Below, piece after piece: positions 21,259 to 27,079 of a DNA stretch of 27,079 nucleotides. The DNA lies in IMG/VR virus record IMGVR_UViG_3300005918_000105, positions 1 to 27,079 of that record. One strand, given 5' to 3'. Below the pieces are notes generated by a model. That model was not told the DNA's origin. It ran no database searches and saw only the letters and a list, made by a program, of their open reading frames with translations. Source of the DNA: a virus. Each line of letters begins with the position of its first letter. The stretch's first letter is position 1. The position numbers and the translations under genes are program-made.

Positions 21259-21318
21259 AAAGCCCGGGATAAACACTCACAATCCTTCACTCAGAGGATG
21301 GGGGCCGTCCCGGGCTTT
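21259..21318. terminator. Bidirectional-type hairpin between convergent operons
   Basis: AAAGCCCGGGA (21259-21269) pairs perfectly with TCCCGGGCTTT (21308-21318). The 38-base interior holds a second possible stem, ATCCT (21282-21286) with AGGAT (21295-21299). It lies between the plus group (stop 21254) and the minus-strand gene ending at 21369. A-runs before and T-containing DNA after would let it act in both directions. Confidence 0.75.
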
Positions 21319-21343
21319 GCTCTTATTGGTACACACGGAGCAT

Positions 21344-21372
21344 AATCTAACTATACTTTATTTGTTTGTCAA
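21344..21372 (-). promoter_or_regulatory. Possible antisense promoter at the operon junction
   Basis: On the minus strand TTGACA (21372-21367), a 17-base spacer and TAGATT (21349-21344) fit sigma70 well. The spacer contains a TAACTATACTT-type variant of the ACTTA motif, 11 bases of which are shared with the head-operon promoter. Transcription from it would run into the terminator hairpin and then antisense to the third plus group. Confidence 0.4.
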
Positions 21373-21695
21373 TGATTTTTTACTGATACCGTAATACTGT
21401 ACCGGCATCCAATGTCAACGTATTGGGATTGTTTAATCATTATAATATTTCTGTCACCTATGTTTCTTGCAAAGTTACCGATGAAAAAGGCATCAAGATA
21501 TTCTGAATATATTTCTGTTGAGATGATTGAATCGAATTCATAAGGTACCTTGATTATAAAATAATCTATAATAAGCATTTCCTCAGTGAGAGCGCCGTCA
21601 ATAACCTCGATATTATAATCAGGCCCAATAAAATCGCAATTATTAGAGCATCCAATAAACAATAATAGCGATAAAGCTATAATAATATTTTTCAT
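21369..21695 (-). CDS. Lipoprotein, small
   Basis: I start at ATG 21695 (AAAGGAGG five bases upstream; a second ATG lies directly before it). The 108-residue protein opens MKNIIIALSLLLFIGCSNNC, a lipoprotein signal peptide with lipobox FIGC, cleaved before the Cys at residue 16. After it comes an 85-residue domain with C20 and C97 that may form a disulfide. It is the last gene of the right-hand minus operon. A spanin or host-surface role is possible because it lies downstream of lysis genes, but it is not adjacent to the amidase, so this is only a suggestion. Confidence 0.7.
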   Translation of the reverse strand: MKNIIIALSLLLFIGCSNNCDFIGPDYNIEVIDGALTEEMLIIDYFIIKVPYEFDSIISTEIYSEYLDAFFIGNFARNIGDRNIIMIKQSQYVDIGCRYSITVSVKNH

Positions 21696-21727
21696 CATTC
21701 CTCCTTTAAGTGGTTTCATCGGCGGTT

Positions 21728-22141
21728 TCATAGCAATTCCTTTATTTCTTTCTGAAAGTTTTTTAACATCTGATGAGTCTCAGTAAATAACCAATACTCC
21801 CGATTATTCTGTGGTTTTAAATCCGGCTTAGTTGAATCGTCAGAATAATCAATCTCAAACTGAGCCAGCAGATTATCTGTGAGTATCTTAACTGTTTGCT
21901 TTTCAATTGGCGGTTTCGCCAACTTTGGTTGCACAGTTACTACATATACTACCCCATCAAGCGTAACCTCATTCGTTGCTCCTTTCGGAGCTTTATACAT
22001 CATGTGCTGAACAACTGCTCCCATAATCATCCCAGACGCAGACTTTTTATTGAGAGCTAAGTATGGGTTTTTACCAGTCCTAATAATAAACAATTCTCCC
22101 GACAACGGTGAGCATACTACAGATATTTTATCCATTTTCAT
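21728..22141 (-). CDS. Conserved phage protein with CSPLSG start, unknown function
   Basis: The 137-residue protein begins KISVVCSPLSGELFIIRTGK, a pattern seen in small phage proteins (CSPLxxxIYAG-type) without a known role. A GMIMGAVVQHMMY helix follows, then strands (TNEVTLDGVVYVVTVQP) and a charged C-terminal helix. The start overlaps the stop of the previous gene (ATGA). Confidence 0.7.
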   Translation of the reverse strand: MKMDKISVVCSPLSGELFIIRTGKNPYLALNKKSASGMIMGAVVQHMMYKAPKGATNEVTLDGVVYVVTVQPKLAKPPIEKQTVKILTDNLLAQFEIDYSDDSTKPDLKPQNNREYWLFTETHQMLKNFQKEIKELL

Positions 22142-22581
22142 CCTATCATCTCCTTTGCGTGTGCGAGTGCTTTGTCTGATTCATCAACAATATGTTTCTC
22201 CTCTTGAAAATAACTCGGTGAATCGCAAAGCGTATGACGTACTAAATATATCATGTCTTCCAACGCATTGGCAGACTCTTTGATGACTATGTCTTTGGCT
22301 TCATTCTCTTCACGTAAACCTGTCATACAATCATTTGCACCGTCAATAAGCTCTGTCTGTGTGACTTGCTCGTTTACCTCACGCACAGCATCTTTGCAGG
22401 CTTGACAACGGAAAGGCATATTAGTATTTATCATTCCATCAAATACTGAAAGGTAAGCATCAAATAATGCACACTCCCAACAACTCTTGCCTTCTTTCTT
22501 TTGTGAACATTCACTCCCACAAAACTCACCGTCAATTTTAATCTTAATTGGTGGTCGGACTTCTACTGTTTGTTCACTCAT
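22138..22581 (-). CDS. Cys-rich protein with helical C-terminus, unknown function
   Basis: I start at ATG 22581 (AAAGGAGATGATAGA upstream), giving 147 residues; a longer frame from 22620 lies in the previous gene. The N-terminal half has many cysteines (CGSEC, SCWECALF, RCQACKD), which could bind zinc. The second half is helical and ends DKALAHAKEMIG. That ending and the following ribosome-binding region are a copy of the end of the upstream gene, so the two genes share an ancestor at least in part. Confidence 0.65.
   Translation of the reverse strand: MSEQTVEVRPPIKIKIDGEFCGSECSQKKEGKSCWECALFDAYLSVFDGMINTNMPFRCQACKDAVREVNEQVTQTELIDGANDCMTGLREENEAKDIVIKESANALEDMIYLVRHTLCDSPSYFQEEKHIVDESDKALAHAKEMIG
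22143..22172. repeat. 30-bp direct repeat, copy 1
   Basis: Identical to 22583-22612. It covers the last codons (ALAHAKEMI) of one gene and the AAAGGAGATGATA ribosome-binding site of the next. The two copies lie 440 bp apart and are probably the trace of a tandem duplication. Confidence 0.9.
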
Positions 22582-22781
22582 TCTATCATCTCCTTTGCGT
22601 GTGCGAGTGCTTGCTCGCAATGTAGGTCTAACGCTACTATTGGATTATCAGAACTTCTTGCTATAAATTGTATTTGCTCCAGCGCATCGACAAGCTCTTT
22701 GATGAGTGCGTCTCGTTCAGCACACATAGACTCGGCAAGTAATACATTGGGTGATGTTCGCCTATTCTTTATTCCAAACAA
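22578..22781 (-). CDS. Short helical protein related to the next gene's C-terminus
   Basis: A 67-residue frame from TTG 22781; ATG 22727 would give 49 residues (MCAERDALIKELVDALEQIQ onward). Neither has a good ribosome-binding site, so the start is open. The C-terminal part (KELVDALEQIQ to ALAHAKEMIE) is alignable with that of the downstream protein (KESANALEDMI to ALAHAKEMIG). It starts at or just after the end of the mini membrane gene and ends in an ATGA overlap. Function unknown. Confidence 0.55.
   Translation of the reverse strand: MFGIKNRRTSPNVLLAESMCAERDALIKELVDALEQIQFIARSSDNPIVALDLHCEQALAHAKEMIE
22583..22612. repeat. 30-bp direct repeat, copy 2
   Basis: Identical to 22143-22172; it holds the end of the short helical gene and the ribosome-binding site of the Cys-rich gene. 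Confidence 0.9.
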
Positions 22782-22845
22782 GTGGATATATGAAAATCAT
22801 AATAGCAATTAATATAAGTACGACTGTTTGTATAATTTCATTCAT
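22762..22845 (-). CDS. 27-residue single-pass membrane peptide
   Basis: MNEIIQTVVLILIAIMIFIY continues with PLVWNKE. Almost the whole peptide is one transmembrane segment. Its ATG overlaps the stop of the ASCH-like gene as ATGA, so it would be made by coupled translation. It fills a gap that otherwise holds no gene. Very short; a role cannot be told. Confidence 0.5.
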   Translation of the reverse strand: MNEIIQTVVLILIAIMIFIYPLVWNKE

Positions 22846-23501
22846 TCCATTACTCCTTTTGTCCAAGCGTTAAACTCAAGCATCGGATTTGCGTATATTG
22901 TAAGCGGTAAGCCTTTCCAGTAATACCAATTACCAAGTAATTCACATCTCTTATTCTGCTCAAGTATTTTATAGTAACTATCATCATACGGAAAGCATTC
23001 ATACCCTAAGCCGTCAGCCGTCTTGCTCGGTTTGGTATGGTTGGCGTTCCAATAATTACATAATTGCTCGTAGAATTTATTCTGATACCACCTGTTCCAA
23101 TCCCTATGTGTCATATCGCTTGTTTGGGGTGGGCGGATATCTAATAGATTTCGTACTTCTTTTGGGGTCAAATCCTGCACACATTTGACAGTCGTCGCCA
23201 CACTCAGCTTTGTGTCGGTTTTGGTTGGGATAGTTATTATTTTATCATATTCACCAGTAACTTCAAGACCTACTTTTACTTGTGTCGGTGCATACATCAC
23301 GTAATCGCCTGATGGATAGTGGAGTGGAATGCCTACCTGACCATCATAAAACCATGCAGACCCATGGCTAGCATATTTATTAATATCACCGAACTCAGCG
23401 AAATCCTCACGCGGTTGCGGACTCAGTAGTCGAGCAAACAGACCACTGTTATTATCCTTTACCTGCTGTGCTTCTGCAATTGTTGTGTATATTCGTTTCA
23501 T
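22842..23501 (-). CDS. ASCH/PUA-like phage protein
   Basis: The 219-residue protein resembles the phage ASCH-like group. It opens with KRIYTTIAEAQQVKDNNSGL, then FARLLSPQPREDFAEFGDIN, GIPLHYPSGDYVMYAPTQVK and a central VKCVQDLTPKEVRNLL. Near the end, YEQLCNYWNANHTKPSKT fits the WNxxY region of that group. ASCH domains have a PUA-like fold and are thought to bind RNA or modified nucleotides. The gene is followed by the mini membrane peptide gene. Assignment rests on the pattern only. Confidence 0.6.
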   Translation of the reverse strand: MKRIYTTIAEAQQVKDNNSGLFARLLSPQPREDFAEFGDINKYASHGSAWFYDGQVGIPLHYPSGDYVMYAPTQVKVGLEVTGEYDKIITIPTKTDTKLSVATTVKCVQDLTPKEVRNLLDIRPPQTSDMTHRDWNRWYQNKFYEQLCNYWNANHTKPSKTADGLGYECFPYDDSYYKILEQNKRCELLGNWYYWKGLPLTIYANPMLEFNAWTKGVME

Positions 23502-23578
23502 AATTTACTCCCTTTCAACTCTTTCACGCCCAGAACTAATAAATGTTCCATAAAAATCCCCCAACAGCTTGAGCGAAC

Positions 23579-23630
23579 TGTCGAGGGACCGAGGACCCTG
23601 CCGTAGCAGGCAGGGGGTGATTTCTTCGTA
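23579..23630. repeat. Palindromic REP-like element in an intergenic gap
   Basis: CCCTGCC (23596-23602) and GGCAGGG (23609-23615) form a perfect 7-bp stem with a GTAGCA loop, flanked by GGACCGAGGA and a GC-rich tail. Such CCTGCC palindromes next to CTCGACAGTTCGCTCAAG-like DNA occur as dispersed repeats in bacterial genomes. The gap 23502-23722 (221 bp) holds one 81-codon minus frame from a GTG at 23750, which overlaps the previous gene and has no ribosome-binding site; I do not call it a gene. Confidence 0.5.
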
Positions 23631-23722
23631 CATTACATTAAATCCAAAACTTAAATTAACTTCACATAGCGAAATGCATAATTTTCGCTCCTTTTTATTA
23701 GTAATTAAGCGATTCTGAGGGC

Positions 23723-24055
23723 TTATCCCTCCTTTTGCGACCCAGAACACCCCTCGGGGTCTAAAACAGTCCAGATTTGCCCCACAACAATCGGAGCATA
23801 CGTTTCTCCAACGAGCTCTTTAAGCATTTTAGTCTCATCAAGTGTCAGTTCAATAAGTTTTGTTGATTTTTGTATTTTCTGAGCTAAAACATACTTTCCA
23901 AACTTCGCTTCTCCGGTTTCCTGTTTATCTGATAGAGAGGTAAGGACCGTGATAAACGCATCTTTAAAAATCCAATCATCAACTTTACCTTTTTGGGTAA
24001 TTGGGATAGATGTTCCGTCAATATTAAGTATTTTGGTGCTTATGTCAAGTTTCAA
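23723..24055 (-). CDS. Conserved phage protein, unknown function, next to holin-like gene
   Basis: The 110-residue protein starts MKLDISTKILNIDGTSIPIT, a small beta unit, and ends with a helical part (TLDETKMLKELVGETYAPIV) and VGQIWTVLD. This combination is common in phages (a C-terminal LxxxEixxlxxLvgxxyxPxivGqxw pattern) with no known function. Its start overlaps the stop of the holin-like gene (ATGA). The C-terminal GCSGSQKEG extension overlaps the doubtful frame in the following gap. Confidence 0.7.
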   Translation of the reverse strand: MKLDISTKILNIDGTSIPITQKGKVDDWIFKDAFITVLTSLSDKQETGEAKFGKYVLAQKIQKSTKLIELTLDETKMLKELVGETYAPIVVGQIWTVLDPEGCSGSQKEG

Positions 24056-24366
24056 AGGTTGTCACTCCTTAACCCATCGTTAAAGCCATCTTTTATTGCT
24101 GACATGATATTATCAAATAGGTCGATAATATATGGCTCAATCATTTTTTCCCACAAAACTCTTGTGGGCTTCCATTTATTCATAGCGCCAGACAACAGCA
24201 CCCCGGGAATTTTAAATAACGTGTAAATTGGAACATACACGAAGGAGTTATCGATTTTCTTCAGGATATAGGCAAGGACGATTGTCCCGAGGCCTGAAGC
24301 GATTCCTGCCGGTGTAAGAAAAAAGGCTCCTGCGGCCTGTAATCCACCCCAAATTGCTGATAACAT
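24052..24366 (-). CDS. Holin-like membrane protein
   Basis: The 104-residue protein has a hydrophobic N-terminal part (GLQAAGAFFLTPAGIASGLG followed by TIVLAYIL, about residues 8-35) that forms one transmembrane helix, and a second weaker hydrophobic segment (VYVPIYTLFKIPGVLLSGAM, 43-62). A charged amphipathic C-terminus follows. Size, topology and place two genes after the amidase fit a holin, which would release the endolysin through the inner membrane. A minor structural membrane protein is the alternative. Confidence 0.5.
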   Translation of the reverse strand: MLSAIWGGLQAAGAFFLTPAGIASGLGTIVLAYILKKIDNSFVYVPIYTLFKIPGVLLSGAMNKWKPTRVLWEKMIEPYIIDLFDNIMSAIKDGFNDGLRSDNL

Positions 24367-24395
24367 AAATTACTCCTTTCGTTTAAGTTTAAGTG

Positions 24396-24611
24396 TTACC
24401 CATTCGGATATTTCATGTTTTTGTCGAAAATATAAAAATGACAAGGGTCAGGGAAACCCAATTCTGGTATTTTGTGACGATAATATGCTATATTGAAAGC
24501 ACATTTTTCTGTGTCATATTTAGCACAATTAAAACAGCTTGGCTTTATAGGCTTCACAAATAAACCAACTATAAGTCCCCATATCGTTAATATAAATGTT
24601 TTTCTTTTCAT
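24396..24611 (-). CDS. Membrane-anchored Cys-containing small protein
   Basis: The 71-residue protein has an N-terminal hydrophobic segment (FILTIWGLIVGLFV) after a basic KRK, so it is either anchored or has a signal. A SCFNCAKYDTEKCAF cluster and a later PDPCHFY give four cysteines that could bind metal or form disulfides. It lies between the amidase and holin-like genes, so a lysis or envelope role is possible. No family recognised. Confidence 0.6.
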   Translation of the reverse strand: MKRKTFILTIWGLIVGLFVKPIKPSCFNCAKYDTEKCAFNIAYYRHKIPELGFPDPCHFYIFDKNMKYPNG

Positions 24612-24620
24612 TTTATCCTT

Positions 24621-25148
24621 TCACTGTGTTGTTTTTAGAACTTTTAATTCCAAACGGAACCCTTCGAGATTAAACTTCTCCCCCGGGCATGTTTTTGATG
24701 AATCGAATTCCCTATGTCCCAATACGTTTTCCTCTGGAATGTCAAACACATCACAAAGACTGCGAACCCATTTAAGGTTCAGCATCCACATCTCAGGTGG
24801 CACTTCATCTATATCATAATTACCAACGATACAATGACCGTAAGTATTGTGATTATGACCCCGACAATGCGCCCCTTGCTCATTTAACATTCTCCCAATT
24901 AAGATTTCAAGTTCGTTATTTATAAGTTCGCAACCAGAATTATAACCTATGTCGTCCCATTTATTGATTTCGGTGTGATATTTTCTTATAACATCCCAAG
25001 ACACTGTACCCGAATCTGCGGTCAGGCTGTGATGCAAAACTATAAATTTAGGTTTTATTATCTTCATTAATATTTCCGGTGGTTTCTGTTCTTTTTTATT
25101 AAACGCCCATTGAAGGAATTTGTTCCATATTTTTTTAAACAATATCAA
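24621..25148 (-). CDS. N-acetylmuramoyl-L-alanine amidase (endolysin)
   Basis: The 175-residue protein has an Amidase_2/PGRP-type fold. IVLHHS (H39 or H40) is the first zinc ligand region, GAHCRGHNHNTYGHCIVGNY (92-111) is the core strand, and GHREFDSSKTCPG (144-156) supplies H145 and C154, the other ligands as in T7 lysozyme. It cleaves the amide bond between MurNAc and L-alanine in peptidoglycan. The N-terminal 33 residues are basic and aromatic (MILFKKIWNKFLQWAFNKKE) and could be a membrane-binding helix; no cleavable signal peptide is evident. It starts 17 bp after the lipoprotein stop and is followed by membrane protein genes, forming the lysis module. Confidence 0.9.
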   Translation of the reverse strand: MILFKKIWNKFLQWAFNKKEQKPPEILMKIIKPKFIVLHHSLTADSGTVSWDVIRKYHTEINKWDDIGYNSGCELINNELEILIGRMLNEQGAHCRGHNHNTYGHCIVGNYDIDEVPPEMWMLNLKWVRSLCDVFDIPEENVLGHREFDSSKTCPGEKFNLEGFRLELKVLKTTQ

Positions 25149-25165
25149 GTGTTTCTATTAGCCTC

Positions 25166-25582
25166 TTAATTTATACTCCCTTGATTGTGTGATACAGGTT
25201 TCCATAATTCAATTCTGCGGTATCTGCCGTTAAAGTACTCCATTACTGGCTCTCGCCAATCGTTACTTAATATTAGCCCATATTGATTATTGCTAAACAG
25301 ATGCCACTCGTTAGGTTCATTGTACGCTATTGTTATCTGATGCCCGATACCATCACCGATACCTTTTATCCACAAGTCAACCTTGAACGCTGTATAGCCA
25401 ATTTCCTCACAAGCTATCATCGCTTGGTTGGCGGCAGACATACACCCATTAAATTGAGTAGTCTCCATCATCTCACGAACATCTTGCAAGGTATCAACAC
25501 CCAGTATCGGGGGGCCTGTTGGCGATTGCATTGAGCATCCGAATAACATTAACGTTGCTGCAATTAATAATAAGTTTTTCAT
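25166..25582 (-). CDS. Lipoprotein of unknown function
   Basis: The 138-residue protein starts MKNLLLIAATLMLFGCSMQS, a lipoprotein signal with lipobox LFGC (Cys at residue 16). The mature part (about 120 residues) has a helical QDVREMMETTQFNGCMSAAN, then CEEIGYTAFKVDLWI and GDGIGHQITIAYNEPNEWHL, a small alpha/beta domain similar in feel to papain-like or transglutaminase-like folds (C47, C53 and H98), but the similarity is too weak to assert. It lies between the tail fibre gene and the endolysin. It could act at the host envelope, for example in superinfection exclusion. Confidence 0.65.
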   Translation of the reverse strand: MKNLLLIAATLMLFGCSMQSPTGPPILGVDTLQDVREMMETTQFNGCMSAANQAMIACEEIGYTAFKVDLWIKGIGDGIGHQITIAYNEPNEWHLFSNNQYGLILSNDWREPVMEYFNGRYRRIELWKPVSHNQGSIN

Positions 25583-25594
25583 GTATCCCCATTA

Positions 25595-27079
25595 TTACGT
25601 ATATGATTTTATAAGTCCGTCTGTTACGTTCGCAATATCACCACCGCCTGTCATGAAATTAGTATCGGTTCCGCCGTTTGCTACTATCCATGCGGCTATA
25701 ATGGCGTTTACTTTGGTGGTAATGTTTACTTTCGTCCATGCGCCCTCAGAAGCAATCAGAATGTCATCATTTGTAGGGCTTGCCGCTTCGTTATGCACCG
25801 TTATGAGATGATTGCTCGGTGTGAATGTGGCTGGCTGTCCTGTGATGTTTGAGCTCCAAGTTGCGCCGACGGTTGCTCCCGAGGCGATGCCGTTGAGCTT
25901 GCTGCCATCTGAGGCGACGTCCCTGCCGTCAACCGTGCCACCAATTGTAATGTCACCAGCAAAATAACCGTCACCCGCCTCATCAACACTAAATACCAGT
26001 GTGGGATACTCAACCCCAATCAACCCTGTAAATAAATTCCCAGTTTTAGCTGTCTCGATATTTGCGACATATATACCGTTGGTAGTACCCACAAGAGTAT
26101 AGTCTGCCTGACCAAAAAATATCCCCCCCTGTTCTGTATGAGAAACAGCGGTGACCACTCCAGTCCCTACTGTTGTTGTGGAGTTCCCGGCTATGTTAGA
26201 GATGTGAACTCTACCTGAATCGCTTTTAATTTCTAATCCGGGATAAGCACCATGCCATAACGTATCATCGAGCCGTATAATTGCAGTATTACTGTCATCA
26301 TATACTATAATACTATTTGGATATGTACCTTCTGATGCGCCCTTCACTTCTACACGCTTATAGTGGGCGGCCACAGCCGTATCCGTGCGTAGCGTCTGAC
26401 CTGTTAATATCCCAACATTAATCTTATCTGCATCCAAATTAACTATTTTAGCGCTTTGTATGGTGGCGTTGGCTATTTTAGCGTTTGTGACCGCAAGTGC
26501 GGCTATTTTACCCTCTGTCACATTGAGGTTGGCTATTTTAGCGTTTGTGACCTGTAAATCACCAATAAATGCTGTCCCAATCACCATATTAGCGGAATCG
26601 TTCCATACAAGCGTGTGAATTCCGGCTGTGTTGATGGCTATCATAAAGGCTGTAGCGCCTAATGTGGGGTGTGTGGCGCTGTCAGAGTATGTTGCGTCCC
26701 CTATCGTCCAATAAACATACTGAAGGGCTGTATTCCCTGCTGTAATGGGATATGAGTCTCCGTTATACACAATACTATGGGTATTCCATGAAATGTGAGT
26801 ATTAGCTCCGGGATTTGGAGAATCATTTGTCCATACGTCCGCAGTTAAGATGATTGCTTTAGTAAACATTTTTGTGGCCGTAATAGCAAAATCATCAATG
26901 TCTGTTGCTGTGACTCCAAGCGTTGTGGCGGTCAAAGTTACTGCCGGGGGCGTGGGAACAAAACCACTTGGAAGATTTGATGTGTTTCTTGCCCGAACCC
27001 AATAATAATACGTTTTATTTGGCAAACCTACTTCATGAATGAAAAAATTACCGTAAGCAGTCGCAAGTTGAGCCGAGTC
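25595..27079 (-). CDS. Tail fibre / tail tip protein, C-terminal part (cut by window edge)
   Basis: The minus-strand frame is open to the last base of the window, so at least 494 residues of a longer protein are present; the frame's internal TTG at 27025 is not the start. It begins with the end of a fibronectin type III domain (YYYWVRARNTSN), then a DUF1983-like central part. That part has four 10-residue repeats (VTNAKIANLN, VTEGKIAALA, VTNAKIANAT, IQSAKIVNLD), which should form a triple-stranded fibre shaft. A large beta region follows and a collar DGRDVASDGSKLNGIASGAT, typical of tail fibres. The Thr/Gly/Asn-rich C-terminus is probably the receptor-binding end. Confidence 0.8.
   Translation of the reverse strand, partial: DSAQLATAYGNFFIHEVGLPNKTYYYWVRARNTSNLPSGFVPTPPAVTLTATTLGVTATDIDDFAITATKMFTKAIILTADVWTNDSPNPGANTHISWNTHSIVYNGDSYPITAGNTALQYVYWTIGDATYSDSATHPTLGATAFMIAINTAGIHTLVWNDSANMVIGTAFIGDLQVTNAKIANLNVTEGKIAALAVTNAKIANATIQSAKIVNLDADKINVGILTGQTLRTDTAVAAHYKRVEVKGASEGTYPNSIIVYDDSNTAIIRLDDTLWHGAYPGLEIKSDSGRVHISNIAGNSTTTVGTGVVTAVSHTEQGGIFFGQADYTLVGTTNGIYVANIETAKTGNLFTGLIGVEYPTLVFSVDEAGDGYFAGDITIGGTVDGRDVASDGSKLNGIASGATVGATWSSNITGQPATFTPSNHLITVHNEAASPTNDDILIASEGAWTKVNITTKVNAIIAAWIVANGGTDTNFMTGGGDIANVTDGLIKSYT
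26463..26552 (-). repeat. 30-bp coding repeats of the fibre shaft
   Basis: Three consecutive 30-bp units begin with GGCTATTTTA on the plus strand (about 26471, 26501 and 26531). The first and third share 25 identical bases (26468-26492 and 26528-26552). They encode 10-residue units of the tail-fibre shaft, a substrate for length change by recombination. Confidence 0.8.

Noticed and set aside
23505-23750. 81-codon minus-strand frame from a GTG start
   Set aside because: It overlaps the preceding gene, has no ribosome-binding site and covers a palindromic repeat; its translation looks like repeat DNA, not a protein domain.
25166-25582. Papain- or transglutaminase-like catalytic domain in the lipoprotein
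   Set aside because: Cys and His are present, but no family motif around them can be aligned with confidence by eye.

Overview
This window is part of the genome of a tailed double-stranded DNA phage (Caudoviricetes-type), probably from a metagenome. It carries an HK97-type head module (small and large terminase, portal, a protease/scaffold protein, decoration protein, major capsid protein), a replication and recombination module, a lysis module and a tail-fibre gene. I see no integrase, no recognisable prophage repressor, no tRNA and no CRISPR array. The host cannot be named. The two Sec lipoproteins, the E. coli-like promoters (TTGACA and TATAAT-like boxes) and the strong AAGGAG ribosome-binding sites point to an ordinary bacterium, probably Gram-negative. 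The DNA is AT-rich, and most so in the central intergenic regions.

Layout. (1) 1-15364, all minus strand and read right to left: an annealing/ssDNA-binding-like protein with an SSB-like tail, an ArsR-like and a second winged-helix regulator, a coiled-coil protein, a Cas4/RecB-like nuclease, a DnaC-like loader with degenerate ATPase motifs, a DnaD-like initiator, a second nuclease, a ribbon-helix-helix protein, the terminases and the head genes. After the capsid gene comes a cassette of carbohydrate/SAM enzymes: a DUF115-glycosyltransferase fusion, a ParB-like/cupin fusion, a TylF-like methyltransferase and a truncated GT2 glycosyltransferase. (2) 15365-15726: divergent control region with promoters on both strands, (ACTTA)n operator-like repeats and a 35-bp tandem array. 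(3) 15727-21254, plus strand: small early-type genes in three groups, interrupted by a gene-free 1.1-kb block (18256-19356) with 11-bp iterons and DnaA-box-like repeats that may be the replication origin. (4) 21259-21318: strong hairpin between the convergent transcription units. (5) 21369-27079, minus strand: tail fibre (cut by the window edge), a lipoprotein, an amidase endolysin, a holin-like protein and small accessory genes.

Both ends of the window are cut inside minus-strand genes. Tail tube, tape measure and baseplate genes are absent and probably lie between the left and right edges of a circular or circularly permuted genome. Recurring (ACTTA)n motifs at the early plus promoters, the early minus control region and the head-operon promoter suggest that one regulator coordinates several transcription units.
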